Below, in pieces: positions 1-8,551 of a stretch of DNA of 64,000 nt. Source of the stretch: Chryseobacterium sp. c4a. Its GTDB lineage: Bacteria; Bacteroidota; Bacteroidia; Flavobacteriales; Weeksellaceae. The stretch is taken from positions 124,001 through 188,000 of the forward strand of contig NZ_WXVU01000008.1 of NCBI RefSeq assembly GCF_009900745.1. Direction: 5' to 3'. The translations under genes were made by a program, and so were the position numbers. The notes beneath the pieces are model-generated. The model made no database searches and was not told the origin of the DNA. It saw only the letters and a program-made list of their open reading frames with translations. The stretch's first letter is position 1, and the number at the start of each line of letters is the position of its first letter.

Positions 1-164
1 AGATTTGGAGTCACTTCGTTTACTTTTTTATCTGTTGTCTGTGCAGAAAGGGCAACAGCAACCATTAAAGTATAAGGATCCGTATGATCCAAAGGAATAG
101 GTGTGGTAGGATATAATTTATCCAGTTCTATCTGAACGAGCTCAGCTCTTTGTTTTTTTGTCAT
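1..164 (-). CDS. nth: Endonuclease III, N-terminal part (runs off left edge)
   Basis: Base-excision-repair DNA glycosylase/AP lyase that removes oxidised pyrimidines. Only the first 54 or so codons are in the window, read leftward from the ATG at 162-164. The translation begins MTKKQRAELVQIELDKLYP and continues through DPYTLMVAVALSAQTTDKKVN, which is the typical N-terminal helix region of Nth; the LSAQTTD segment is highly characteristic of the family. The helix-hairpin-helix, catalytic Lys/Asp and iron-sulfur cluster lie outside, so activity cannot be judged. It diverges from the peroxiredoxin gene across a 33-bp gap. The identification rests on the N-terminus only. Confidence 0.85.
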   Translation of the reverse strand, partial: MTKKQRAELVQIELDKLYPTTPIPLDHTDPYTLMVAVALSAQTTDKKVNEVTPN

Positions 165-180
165 TTTACCCTTAAATTTG
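149..180 (+). promoter_or_regulatory. Bacteroidota-type promoter of the peroxiredoxin gene
   Basis: TTTG at 149-152 and TAAATTTG at 173-180 are separated by 20 bp, matching the -33 TTTG / -7 TAnnTTTG arrangement of the Bacteroidota housekeeping sigma factor. Transcription would start about ten bases before the ATG at 198. The -33 box lies inside the start of the divergent nth gene. Confidence 0.55.
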
Positions 181-197
181 AACAAAATTAAATCATT

Positions 198-647
198 ATG
201 CTGAAAGTTGGAGATAAATTACCTCAATTTGAAGGAATAAATCAGGATGGAGAAGCAGTTTCTTCATCAAAATTAATTGGAAAAAAACTCGTTATTTTCT
301 TTTATCCTCAGGCGAGCACTCCAACATGCACCGTTGAAGCCTGCAATCTGAGTGATAATTATTCTAGCCTTGAAAAAGCAGGATATCAATTATTGGGCGT
401 AAGTGGTGATTCTGTAAAAAAGCAGAAAAACTTCCATAGCAAATTTGCTTTCCCTTACGACCTTATCGCCGATGAAAGCCATGATATTCTTGAAAAATTT
501 GGGGTTTGGAAGGAGAAAAAAACGTTTGGAAAAACGTATATGGGAATTGTAAGAACCACTTTTATTTTTGATGAAAACGGAGTTTGTACAAGAGTTATTG
601 AGAAAGTAACTTCAAAAACAGCTGCTGAACAGATCTTAGAAGGATAA
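198..647 (+). CDS. bcp: Thioredoxin-dependent thiol peroxidase (Bcp/PrxQ peroxiredoxin)
   Basis: Cytosolic atypical 2-Cys peroxiredoxin that reduces hydrogen peroxide and alkyl hydroperoxides with electrons from thioredoxin. The 149-residue product has the usual length. The active-site segment FYPQASTPTCTVEAC contains the peroxidatic Cys44 and a resolving Cys49 five residues later, the spacing of the alpha-type PrxQ subgroup. The position after the conserved Thr-Pro is Thr instead of the more common Gly. It stands alone, divergent from nth, with its own promoter and a terminator right after the stop. The link between peroxide defence and the neighbouring repair gene is only by position. Confidence 0.93.
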   Translation: MLKVGDKLPQFEGINQDGEAVSSSKLIGKKLVIFFYPQASTPTCTVEACNLSDNYSSLEKAGYQLLGVSGDSVKKQKNFHSKFAFPYDLIADESHDILEKFGVWKEKKTFGKTYMGIVRTTFIFDENGVCTRVIEKVTSKTAAEQILEG

Positions 648-669
648 TCTCCTATACTGATAAAAAGAA

Positions 670-700
670 AAAATCCACAAAGCTTTTTTGTGGATTTTTT
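670..700. terminator. Bidirectional Rho-independent terminator
   Basis: The inverted repeat AAATCCACAAA / TTTGTGGATTT with a 4-nt loop is flanked by A and T runs. It lies between the convergent bcp and GNAT genes and can stop transcription from both sides. Confidence 0.85.
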
Positions 701-718
701 GTATGATAATGCTTGATT

Positions 719-1255
719 TTACTCAGTTTCGTAATAATTCAGCTCTTCTGTTTCACCTGGAAGAGTAACATGCTTTTTAAACTTCAGTCCTAATTTTTCA
801 ATCAGTTTTTGTGAAGAAAGGTTATCTTTTGAAATGATTGCAGATATCTTAGACAATCCGAATTCGTCCATTCCGATTGATTTTACCTTTTGAGCGGCTT
901 CATACGCATACCCTTTACCTTCAAACTCTTCCAGTAAAGAATATCCAATATCCACAACATCAAGCCCTTCTCTTTCAAAGATTCCCACGGCTCCTATTTT
1001 TTCGTTAGTATCTTTAGTTACCAAAAGGTAGTTTCCGAATCCCAATCTTTCAATCTGTGGGACAAATCTGTTCTGAATATAGTTTTCAGCATCTTCAATA
1101 CTGTTTACATTTCGGTTGCCTATATATTGAACAAATTTAGGTCTGTTATAAAGTTCAAAAATAAAATCTCTGTCTTCGCCACCGGACATTGGACGAAGTA
1201 TTAATCGCTCAGTTTCATAGGTATTATCTGCGCTTGGGTGTTTGTTTGGGCTCAT
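719..1255 (-). CDS. GNAT-family N-acetyltransferase (RimJ/RimL-like)
   Basis: Predicted acetyl-CoA-dependent N-acetyltransferase of the RimJ/RimL subgroup; the substrate is unknown. The 178-residue product starts after a short polar leader with YETERLILRPM, the usual first strand of this group. It has the acetyl-CoA pyrophosphate-binding stretch EEFEGKGYAYEA at about residues 110-121, followed by the NLSSQKLIEKLGL motif typical of the C-terminal half. Its ATG lies 32 bp inside the end of the upstream secreted-protein gene, so the two are probably co-transcribed and translationally coupled. No substrate clue comes from the neighbours. Confidence 0.85.
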   Translation of the reverse strand: MSPNKHPSADNTYETERLILRPMSGGEDRDFIFELYNRPKFVQYIGNRNVNSIEDAENYIQNRFVPQIERLGFGNYLLVTKDTNEKIGAVGIFEREGLDVVDIGYSLLEEFEGKGYAYEAAQKVKSIGMDEFGLSKISAIISKDNLSSQKLIEKLGLKFKKHVTLPGETEELNYYETE

Positions 1256-1889
1256 CTTTCTTTGGTTCTTCTTTTTTCTCGACCTTTAAAAGTCTTGGAT
1301 TATTAGCACATTTTTTATTGTAAAGCTCAATATAAGTTCCGTTATCTTTTATATTCGATACAAGTCCGGTTTTCTTATTCACCGTTACTGTATAATGTGT
1401 TTTCTGATAAGGACATTCCATTGAAGTTAATTTTCCAAGATCCAGATAATAATTCGTTTGATCTTCGTGGTAATTTCCTGCAAGATCTTTGAATTCTTCA
1501 TCAATCATATAGCCGTCAGCAGCCAATAGTATAGCGGCCTCCTGAGCATTATCAGCTTTTCCTACAAACTTCTTTAAAGCTTCTGTATCAAGAATATAAT
1601 TAATTTTCCCTCCGGAAGAATATGCTATATAATAAAAGCTATCTTCATTAGGAAACAGATTAAATCCGGAAAACTGAGGAGTATAGTTTAATTTTCCACC
1701 GGAGATTTTGATCTCCTCTCCTTTTCCATAGCTATTGTATACCAAAGTCCAGGAATCTACCTTATCATCAGGTTCAATTCGCTGTAAGGTATTAGGAATA
1801 CTAGAAAACTTTTTCTTTTCCTGAGCATATCCTAACACTGTAAAAAGTAAAAGTACTAACGCTGTGAATCGGAGTGTAAATTTAATCAT
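1224..1889 (-). CDS. Secreted protein of unknown function
   Basis: I do not recognise a family. The 221-residue product begins with a clear Sec signal peptide (MIKFTLRFTALVLLLFTVLG, cleavage likely after Gly-Tyr-Ala), so it is periplasmic or exported. The body is mixed polar with two Cys (in MECPY and KKCAN) that could form a disulfide. It ends in a low-complexity tail rich in Lys, Glu and Pro. No lipobox is seen. It follows manC after 32 bp and overlaps the GNAT gene by 32 bp, so it sits in the same leftward transcription unit. Confidence 0.7.
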   Translation of the reverse strand: MIKFTLRFTALVLLLFTVLGYAQEKKKFSSIPNTLQRIEPDDKVDSWTLVYNSYGKGEEIKISGGKLNYTPQFSGFNLFPNEDSFYYIAYSSGGKINYILDTEALKKFVGKADNAQEAAILLAADGYMIDEEFKDLAGNYHEDQTNYYLDLGKLTSMECPYQKTHYTVTVNKKTGLVSNIKDNGTYIELYNKKCANNPRLLKVEKKEEPKKDEPKQTPKRR

Positions 1890-1921
1890 AGCCTAAAAAT
1901 AAGCATAAAAGATACCAAATA

Positions 1922-3004
1922 CTACATAAATTTATCTCCTTTCTTGAAATTTTTCAGATCCAGGACATAATCTTTGATCAGCTGGTCATTGTCTCTAGGA
2001 CAAATAAGAAGAGCCTTGTCGGTATCTACCACAATATAATTTTCAAGACCATCAATAATGACTGCCTTGTTGTTATTTTTTAATCGGATAATATTTCCTT
2101 TTGAATTATAAGAAAGTAAATGCTTTAGTTTCACAGCATTTCCATCCTCATCTTTTTCTGTATTTTCATAAACGGAAGTCCATGTTCCAAGGTCACTCCA
2201 GCCCAAATCAGATGGAATAACATACACGTTTTTAGCTTTTTCTAAAATTCCGTTATCAATCGAAATTTTCTGAACTTTAGGATAAATGGTTTCTATACAG
2301 CTGTTCTCTTTTTCCGAATTATACTCGCAAGCCATAAAATGCTGTGTCATTTCGGGAAGGTACATTTCAAATGCATGGTGAATACTTTTGATATTCCAGA
2401 TAAAAATCCCTGCATTCCAAAGGAAATCCCCACTATCTAAGAAACTTTGAGCAATTTCAAGGATTGGTTTTTCTGTAAAAGTTTTTACTTTGAAGTATTC
2501 CGAATTTTTCTTTTCTACAAACTGAATATATCCGTAGCCAGTATCAGGTCTTGTAGGAGTTATTCCCAATGTTACCAAATAATCATGCTTGGAAGCAAGA
2601 TCAAAAGCCAGCACTACCTTTTCCAAAAAAACATCTTCTTTCAGGATCAGGTGATCTGCCGGAAGAACGATCATGGTAGCATTTGGATTGATTTCAGCAA
2701 TTTTATTCGCCATGTATAGATTACATGCCGCTGTATTTTTCATCAGAGGTTCCCCCACAATATTTTCTTCAGGAATCTCCGGAAGCTGTTGATGAGAAAG
2801 AGCAACATACTCTTTATTGGTAATAACGAATATATGTTCTTTAGGAATTACCTTACTGATTCTGTCATAAGTTTGCTGAATCATGGTACGGCCTGTTCCT
2901 AAAATATCCTGAAATTGTTTGGGAAATTTCTGCGTACTCATTGGCCAGAATCGGCTCCCGATTCCTCCCGCCATTATCACGCAGTATCTATCTGATTTTA
3001 ACAT
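1922..3004 (-). CDS. manC: Mannose-1-phosphate guanylyltransferase
   Basis: Makes GDP-mannose from mannose-1-phosphate and GTP, a precursor for mannose, fucose and related sugars in surface glycans. The 360 residues match the length of the single-function enzyme, without the C-terminal isomerase domain of type II proteins. The nucleotide-binding signature AGGIGSRFWPMS followed by FPKQF is at about residues 12-31. FTEKP and the NAGIF segment of the sugar-nucleotide site follow in the middle. The start codon lies 2 bp after the stop of the SprT-like gene, so the genes are tightly coupled. Other GDP-mannose genes are not in the window. Confidence 0.93.
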   Translation of the reverse strand: MLKSDRYCVIMAGGIGSRFWPMSTQKFPKQFQDILGTGRTMIQQTYDRISKVIPKEHIFVITNKEYVALSHQQLPEIPEENIVGEPLMKNTAACNLYMANKIAEINPNATMIVLPADHLILKEDVFLEKVVLAFDLASKHDYLVTLGITPTRPDTGYGYIQFVEKKNSEYFKVKTFTEKPILEIAQSFLDSGDFLWNAGIFIWNIKSIHHAFEMYLPEMTQHFMACEYNSEKENSCIETIYPKVQKISIDNGILEKAKNVYVIPSDLGWSDLGTWTSVYENTEKDEDGNAVKLKHLLSYNSKGNIIRLKNNNKAVIIDGLENYIVVDTDKALLICPRDNDQLIKDYVLDLKNFKKGDKFM

Positions 3005-3006
3005 TC

Positions 3007-3597
3007 TTAGCTACATTTTTCTACCCTCGCTAAAGGCTTGAAAGAATACTTCCTTCCAGTAGCCAGGTTCTTACAAAGATAGTTCTTTTTAATCAGACCT
3101 TCTAATAAATACTTTTCGTTGCGATATATAAAAAATTCTCCCTTTTGAAGTTGTTCAATAAAATGTAGTCTATCATCCTGTTTTTCAGTATGAAAATATC
3201 TCACTAAATCAGGGCTTGCCATAAAATTAGCCTTGGGTGATTTTGAAAATTTCACGATGATAGGTTTCAGCTCTTCGTCATAAATTTCCAGACTTTCAAG
3301 AAGCATATTTCTAAAGGTTTCTTTCCATTCATTGCCATGAGGAGAAATTTTCCTTCCATATTTTTCAAACGCGATCAGATGTGCCAGCTCATGAGTCAGC
3401 ACAAAGAAAAAAAGCTGTGGGGTAAGCGTAGAGTTTACCGTAATTTCATGAGAATTGTCTGGAAGCTTTCTATAATCTCCCAGTTTAGAATTTCTGTTTC
3501 GTGTAACTTTTATATGAATATAATAGTCGGAAAACCAAATTCTTAAGTATTTAATTGTATTTTGTGGTAAATATTTTTCTAACGATTGGATAGACAT
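3007..3597 (-). CDS. SprT-like zinc-metallopeptidase domain protein
   Basis: Small protein (196 residues) with the zinc-binding motif HELAH in the context FVLTHELAHLIAFEKYG, followed by HGNEWKETF. This is the SprT/SprT-like pattern HExxH plus a downstream His. SprT-like domains in eukaryotic Spartan degrade DNA-protein crosslinks, but the role of bacterial SprT is unclear. No signal peptide is seen, so it is cytosolic. The C-terminal part has one Cys pair (YLCKNL and EKCS) but no complete zinc ribbon. It lies between tolC and manC with gaps of 1 and 2 bp, an unusually tight fit for functionally unrelated genes. Confidence 0.85.
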   Translation of the reverse strand: MSIQSLEKYLPQNTIKYLRIWFSDYYIHIKVTRNRNSKLGDYRKLPDNSHEITVNSTLTPQLFFFVLTHELAHLIAFEKYGRKISPHGNEWKETFRNMLLESLEIYDEELKPIIVKFSKSPKANFMASPDLVRYFHTEKQDDRLHFIEQLQKGEFFIYRNEKYLLEGLIKKNYLCKNLATGRKYSFKPLARVEKCS

Positions 3598-3598
3598 T

Positions 3599-4939
3599 TT
3601 ACAAACTTAGTGGAATTCCTGCATAGAAATTCAATAATTTAAGACTGAAAAGATAATTATATTTCGCCTGAGCTACAGATCCCTGTGCATTTGCATAGTT
3701 ATTTCTAGCAACATTAACATCATAAATTGTTGTTTTTCCTGCGGCATAACTTTTGTCGGCAAAATCAAGGGCTAATTTGGAACTCTTTTCTGCTTCTACC
3801 GCTGCCAGATATGATTCATGATTTGCATCAGCATCAAATTGAGCTTTTTGCACGTTCTGTCTTACCGTTTGCTTCTGTTGTGCCAATGTATTTTTAGCAA
3901 TACTTTCATTAATCCTAGACTGCTCTACCTGCAATTTTGTAATCCCTTTATTAAAAATAGGAATATTTACAGAAAGACTGGCCTGCTGTCCGAAGTTGTC
4001 ATTATACTGTTGGAAAAATCCTTTTTCCTTAATATAAACAAGAGCATTACCGATATTATCGGTATTCAAAAGGTTGTTATAGAATGTTCCAATTCCAACA
4101 CTTGCTGTTATAGTAGGCCAATAAGCCGTTTTTGAAACCTCTGTCTGAGCTTCTGCAGAATTGATTCTGCTTTCAGCTGCTTTAATCTGAGGCTGGGATT
4201 CATAGGCAATTGACAGCACATCATCTACAGACTTAAGTTCAGGAGAGAGCTGATCTGAAACAGGAACATCTTCCACATCAAAATCTTTATAATCAGACAA
4301 TTGTAATAGCTGAACCAGAGCAAATAGGCTACGTCCAACATTCACTTCCGCTGTTTTTAAATTTTGTTTTTCTCTGGCTAATGCGGCCTCTGCTTCTGCT
4401 AAAACAGTTTGAGCTGTTGTTCCTACAGATGTTGTTATTTTAGCTCTGTCATACTGTTTTTTTGCATTCTCAACAGCACTTTCAGAGATTTTTACAATCT
4501 CTTTATTTAATAATGTGGTTAAGTATTGCTGAGCAATCTGCAATGAAATATCATTTTTAATAGTTTCCACATCATATTGACTGGCCTGTAGATCAAACTC
4601 TGTTTTTCTAACAGTTTTTTCTAATCTGCCATTATTATACACTAGGATGTCTGCACCAATATTGACACTGTTACTGAACCTGTCATTTCTTAAACTTCCC
4701 GTTCCGAAAGACGTTTGTCCAAAACTGACAGTATTTCCTAAAGACGCTGAAACAGAAGGTAAATGCCCTTTTTTAGCAATTTTAAGATTTGCATCCTGTG
4801 ATTGTTTGTTATATTGATTTTGGATAACCTGAAGATTATGCTCCACTGCATAGCTTACACATTCTTTTAAGGACCATTTCTTCTGAGCACTTAAACCCAG
4901 ACAACTTAGTCCAAAAACGATAATCCAAACTTTTTTCAT
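3599..4939 (-). CDS. TolC-family outer membrane efflux protein
   Basis: Predicted outer-membrane trimeric channel that works with an inner-membrane pump and a periplasmic adaptor. The 446-residue product has a signal peptide (MKKVWIIVFGLSCLGLSAQ). LKECVSYAVEHNLQV follows, a typical TolC N-terminus. Two halves of long alternating Gln/Ala/Asn-rich helices come next, and the last part contains AKYNYLFSLKLLNFYAG. No adaptor or pump gene is next to it, so its partner is encoded elsewhere. It heads a leftward run (tolC, sprT-like, manC, secreted protein, GNAT) with almost no gaps between the first three. Confidence 0.9.
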   Translation of the reverse strand: MKKVWIIVFGLSCLGLSAQKKWSLKECVSYAVEHNLQVIQNQYNKQSQDANLKIAKKGHLPSVSASLGNTVSFGQTSFGTGSLRNDRFSNSVNIGADILVYNNGRLEKTVRKTEFDLQASQYDVETIKNDISLQIAQQYLTTLLNKEIVKISESAVENAKKQYDRAKITTSVGTTAQTVLAEAEAALAREKQNLKTAEVNVGRSLFALVQLLQLSDYKDFDVEDVPVSDQLSPELKSVDDVLSIAYESQPQIKAAESRINSAEAQTEVSKTAYWPTITASVGIGTFYNNLLNTDNIGNALVYIKEKGFFQQYNDNFGQQASLSVNIPIFNKGITKLQVEQSRINESIAKNTLAQQKQTVRQNVQKAQFDADANHESYLAAVEAEKSSKLALDFADKSYAAGKTTIYDVNVARNNYANAQGSVAQAKYNYLFSLKLLNFYAGIPLSL

Positions 4940-5125
4940 ATTATGTAGATGTTTATTTGTTTTTAATGGTCATATGGAATCGTGCTATCTTTATACAGTA
5001 TTTGTGTCTGCAAATCACAGCGATTTCATATTAAGATTTTTCCCTATTAGACGAAGTAAATATAAAAAAGTTACAGATTGAAAAAAATAGTTTCATTTTC
5101 ATAAAACTTTTGAGAATTTTGTACC

Positions 5126-6370
5126 ATGACAAATGAACAATATCAGGAAGCGATCGATTGGCTTTTCATACAAATGCCCAACTATCAAATAGATGGTCAA
5201 AAGGCATATAAACCGGGGCTTGACAACATTACCAAGCTTTGTGCTTATTTTGGAAATCCTCAGGAAAAAATAAAATGCATTCACATTGGCGGTACCAATG
5301 GAAAAGGATCTTCAAGCAATATGCTGGCCTCTGTACTTCAGGAAGCTGGTTATAAAGTAGGATTATACAACTCTCCCCATCTTATTGATTTCACAGAACG
5401 TATTAAGGTAAATGGTAAAAACTGTAATAAGGAGTTTGTCTTCAGTTTTATTCAAAAGCTTAAAAGTATTCCTGAAGATATCCGCCCGTCATTCTTTGAA
5501 TTTACGACCATCATGGCTTTTGAATATTTTTATCAGCAGCAGGTAGACTATGCCATTATTGAAGTTGGGCTGGGAGGAAGATTGGATTCTACTAATATTA
5601 TACAACCTCTGGTTTCTGCGATTACGAATGTTCAGCTTGACCATCAGAATATACTAGGAGATACGATTGAAGAAATCGCGGGAGAAAAAGCGGGTATCAT
5701 TAAAAAGAATATTCCCGTCGTTTCAGGTGATGAAAAGGATGCTGTAAAAACAATTATCAGGGAAAAAGCCATCAAAGAAGATGCACCTTTTATAGATGCT
5801 ACCCGACTTCACTCGGATCTCAGCTCGGATCTGAAAGGAAATTATCAGCAAAAAAATATTCGTGTAGTTCTGGGCATTGTTGAAGAACTAAGAAAACTAC
5901 AGGTAAAAATTACAGATAAGGATCTGGAGACCGGATTACTGAATGTTCATCAGAATACAGGATTTATTGGTCGTTGGTTTGAATTTTCAAAGGATCCGCT
6001 TACCATCTGTGATACGGGACATAATCAGGCAGGATTAGAACATGTTTTTTCACAATTAAATTCTATAGACAGGCACAAACATATCATTTTGGGGTTTGTG
6101 AATGACAAAAAAATTGATGAAGTAATGAGTTTACTTCCTGAAAATTCTGAGTTTTATTTTGCCAAACCCTCCATAAATAGGGGAAGACACCCAGAAGATT
6201 ATGAGAATTTACTTCAAGAGGCGAAAATTTTTTATAAAATTTTTAATTCCGTGCAAGAAGCGTATCTATCTGCAAAAGAACGATGTACAAACGAAGAAAT
6301 GATTTTTATTGGCGGAAGTAACTTCATTGTTGGAGATTTTTTAGAAAAAAATTTAGAGTTTAAAGAATAA
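5126..6370 (+). CDS. folC: Folylpolyglutamate synthase / dihydrofolate synthase
   Basis: ATP-dependent Mur-ligase-family enzyme that joins glutamate to dihydropteroate and to folates in the cytosol. The 414 residues are the normal length. The family P-loop HIGGTNGKGSSSNM is at about residues 51-64, followed by YNSPHLIDFTERIKVNG, the typical folate-site segment. The central motif YAIIEVGLGGRLDSTN and the later DGTGHNQ-like segment (here CDTGHNQAG) are also present. It stands alone between the tolC operon and the tRNA genes. The promoter for the tRNAs overlaps its last codons. Confidence 0.95.
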   Translation: MTNEQYQEAIDWLFIQMPNYQIDGQKAYKPGLDNITKLCAYFGNPQEKIKCIHIGGTNGKGSSSNMLASVLQEAGYKVGLYNSPHLIDFTERIKVNGKNCNKEFVFSFIQKLKSIPEDIRPSFFEFTTIMAFEYFYQQQVDYAIIEVGLGGRLDSTNIIQPLVSAITNVQLDHQNILGDTIEEIAGEKAGIIKKNIPVVSGDEKDAVKTIIREKAIKEDAPFIDATRLHSDLSSDLKGNYQQKNIRVVLGIVEELRKLQVKITDKDLETGLLNVHQNTGFIGRWFEFSKDPLTICDTGHNQAGLEHVFSQLNSIDRHKHIILGFVNDKKIDEVMSLLPENSEFYFAKPSINRGRHPEDYENLLQEAKIFYKIFNSVQEAYLSAKERCTNEEMIFIGGSNFIVGDFLEKNLEFKE

Positions 6371-6382
6371 GTTGTATATTTG
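6352..6382 (+). promoter_or_regulatory. Promoter of the tandem tRNA-Val genes
   Basis: TTTA at 6352-6355, a 19-bp spacer and TATATTTG at 6375-6382 give a close match to the Bacteroidota promoter with ideal spacing. It starts inside the end of folC and lies about 38 bp before the first tRNA. Confidence 0.65.
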
Positions 6383-6419
6383 CACCACTCTAAACGAGAA
6401 AACAACAAAAAAGTCTAGA

Positions 6420-6494
6420 GGGTTCTTAGCTCAGTTGGTTCAGAGCATCTGGTTTACACCCAGAGGGTCGGGGGTTCGAATCCCTCAGGACCCA
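6420..6494 (+). tRNA. tRNA-Val (anticodon TAC), copy 1
   Basis: The 75-nt cloverleaf closes fully: acceptor GGGTTCT pairs with AGGACCC, the D arm is GCTC/GAGC, the anticodon stem is TCTGG/CCAGA with loop TTTACAC (anticodon TAC, reading GTA), and the T arm is GGGGG-TTCGAAT-CCCTC with a wobble. The 3' CCA is not encoded and must be added after transcription. Confidence 0.96.
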
Positions 6495-6527
6495 CAGAAA
6501 AGGAAACGAAACCTTTAAAAAAAATTC

Positions 6528-6602
6528 GGGTTCTTAGCTCAGTTGGTTCAGAGCATCTGGTTTACACCCAGAGGGTCGGGGGTTCGAATCCCTCAGGACC
6601 CA
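6528..6602 (+). tRNA. tRNA-Val (anticodon TAC), copy 2
   Basis: Base-for-base identical to the first copy and separated from it by 33 bp. The same cloverleaf and TAC anticodon are present and CCA is again not encoded. It is co-transcribed with copy 1 from the promoter at the end of folC and followed by a strong terminator. Confidence 0.96.
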
Positions 6603-6603
6603 C

Positions 6604-6637
6604 AAAAAATCTCTCAGATTTCTGAGAGATTTTTTTA
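6604..6637. terminator. Rho-independent terminator after the tRNA pair
   Basis: A perfect hairpin, AAATCTCTCAG / CTGAGAGATTT, with a 4-nt loop is followed by a T run and preceded by an A run. It serves the tRNA transcript and, on the other strand, the end of the glycosyltransferase operon. Confidence 0.88.
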
Positions 6638-6682
6638 TTTCTAATATACATCTGCTATTATTCTACACAAACCGGATAAAGT

Positions 6683-7579
6683 TTATTTCATCTTCCTGAA
6701 AAGCAATCCAAGCTTATATATATCCAGATAACGGAGACTCACATTTCCGCGAGAAAGCTTTCTTTTTATACCTCCTTCCCCTATATTGAATAAAAGCCCT
6801 AAAACAACTTTAAAAGGAGTGTTTTTAAGCTTATTATATGCCTTTACAAGTTTAACTTCTGATAATTTTGAACTCAGCGCTTCATCTTTAAGCATATGAG
6901 ATAAACTTTCCACAGACTCTTCTACTTTACCGAGATAAATGATGTTGTTTTCCAAATCATTATTAAGAATCGGATTATCAATATGGTCTATCTTTATATT
7001 TGCGGCTTTTAAATCCATTGCAAAAAGAAGATCTTCATAGCCATATTTCTGAAAATCAGGATTAAAACCAACCTTACTCAGTGCTTCTTTTCGAATTACA
7101 AAATTATTGGTCTGAAAACTTAAATAAGGCTTTTCTCTACGTAATTTTACAGGAAGGTTTTCTCTTTCAACCGCAAATTTCCACCTCAAATAATGCTGTT
7201 CATCTGCTGTACCTAACACCTTTCGTCCTCCATAAATAATTTGAGTATCCGGATTTTTCTGTATACACTCTATGTATTTTTTTAAGAACTCCCCTCCTAC
7301 TATTTTTCCATCACAATCCAGGAATAAAAGATATTCTCCTGTTGCATATTGCAAAAAAAGATTTCGGATCCGGGAACGGCCGATATTATTTTCAAGAAAA
7401 ATAAAGTGAGGAATACCATTCTGGAGCTCCTTATTGATCTGTTTAAATTCTTCTTTCGAAGCATCATCTATCAATATAATTTCAGCATCAATTTTCTGGC
7501 TATCAATTTCTTTTTTTAAATCAAAAACAAATTCACGGACATCGAAATTGTAGACAGGAATACAGATTGAAAGTTTCAT
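6683..7579 (-). CDS. Glycosyltransferase family 2
   Basis: GT-A-fold sugar transferase, probably acting at the inner membrane on lipopolysaccharide or another surface glycan. I place the start at the ATG at 7577-7579, giving 298 residues that begin MKLSICIPVYNF, the standard first strand of GT2. A longer reading frame would add 28 residues but would run into the end of the upstream gene. IILIDDAS and the metal-binding LFLDCDGKI (DxD-like) are seen, as are YGYEDLLFAMDL and other acceptor-site segments. It follows the GT9 gene after 4 bp in the operon sufE, GT9, GT2. Confidence 0.88.
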   Translation of the reverse strand: MKLSICIPVYNFDVREFVFDLKKEIDSQKIDAEIILIDDASKEEFKQINKELQNGIPHFIFLENNIGRSRIRNLFLQYATGEYLLFLDCDGKIVGGEFLKKYIECIQKNPDTQIIYGGRKVLGTADEQHYLRWKFAVERENLPVKLRREKPYLSFQTNNFVIRKEALSKVGFNPDFQKYGYEDLLFAMDLKAANIKIDHIDNPILNNDLENNIIYLGKVEESVESLSHMLKDEALSSKLSEVKLVKAYNKLKNTPFKVVLGLLFNIGEGGIKRKLSRGNVSLRYLDIYKLGLLFRKMK

Positions 7580-7583
7580 TTGC

Positions 7584-8549
7584 TCAGATTTTCTCAACCA
7601 CCTTTTGAATACTGAACTCTTCAAGGCATGCCCAGTCTCCCCTGTAGCATTCTTTATCTCCAAAAACAGAGCATGGTCTGCAGGAAAGGTCTTTCACCTG
7701 TACCACATCTTCTTCACTCTGTCCAAATCCTAAAAATCCGGCATAAGGATGTGTTGCACACCATATAGAAACACATCGGGTTCCTACAAGGCTCGCCAAA
7801 TGCATATTTGCAGAGTCCATGGAGATCATTACTTCAAGTTCCGAGATCTTTTGAAGTTCTTCTGTAAGGCTTAATTTTCCGGACAGACTTTGAGTATTCG
7901 GAATCTGGCTTTCCCAAGCCTCAAGAGTTTCTGTTTCTTTTTTTCCGCCTCCAAAGAAGTATACCGTATGTTTTTGGGCCAAAAGCCTAGCCAATTCAAA
8001 TGACTTTTCCAGTGGAAGCATTTTTCCTTTATGCTGGGCAAAAGGGGCAAATCCAATTCCTGATTTACGATCAGAAATCGGTCTAAGCTTTTGAGAAAGC
8101 TCTACTTTAAAACCCATTGCACGGAAAACATCCGCATACCGTTCAACTGTTTTTTTCAACTGAACTTTATCCAAATTCCAGACATCGGTAAGATGTTCTT
8201 TCTCTTCTTTGCCTTTATCTATTTTAAAGACTTTTAAGCCTTTTCTCCTGTAGATTCTGTCCAAAACCTTAGTTCTGATCACATCATGAAGATTGGCAAT
8301 ATAATCAGGTTTAAACTCTTTAATCAATTCGTTTGCTAATCGGCTCAACCCAAAGAATCCCTTATAATCATCTACATTAATTCCTTTAAATATTACATTA
8401 GGAATACCTGTAAATAAAGCTTCAAAATTCTTTCTGGAAACCATGACAATCTCCACATCGGGATTTTGCTCCAAAAATTCCTTAAAAACAGGAACCGTCA
8501 TGGCAACATCTCCAAATGCAGAAAAACGATATGCTAAAATTCTGGTCAC
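7584..8549 (-). CDS. Glycosyltransferase family 9 (heptosyltransferase-like)
   Basis: Resembles ADP-heptose:LPS heptosyltransferases, which build the inner core of lipopolysaccharide in the cytosol at the inner membrane. The 321-residue product begins with RILAYRFSAFGDVAMTVPVFKEF, the N-terminal GT9 pattern (arginine-rich strand then GD). Near residues 240-270 it has SMDSANMHLASLVGTRCVSIWCATHP, the nucleotide-sugar-binding signature. The sugar specificity cannot be read from the sequence. It lies 2 bp after sufE and 4 bp before the GT2 gene. Confidence 0.9.
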   Translation of the reverse strand: MTRILAYRFSAFGDVAMTVPVFKEFLEQNPDVEIVMVSRKNFEALFTGIPNVIFKGINVDDYKGFFGLSRLANELIKEFKPDYIANLHDVIRTKVLDRIYRRKGLKVFKIDKGKEEKEHLTDVWNLDKVQLKKTVERYADVFRAMGFKVELSQKLRPISDRKSGIGFAPFAQHKGKMLPLEKSFELARLLAQKHTVYFFGGGKKETETLEAWESQIPNTQSLSGKLSLTEELQKISELEVMISMDSANMHLASLVGTRCVSIWCATHPYAGFLGFGQSEEDVVQVKDLSCRPCSVFGDKECYRGDWACLEEFSIQKVVEKI

Positions 8550-8551
8550 GA

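Noticed and set aside
7580..7663. Longer start for the GT2 glycosyltransferase
   Set aside because: The extra 28 residues overlap the end of the GT9 gene and precede the typical first strand MKLSICIPVYNF, which has its own ATG after a 4-bp gap.
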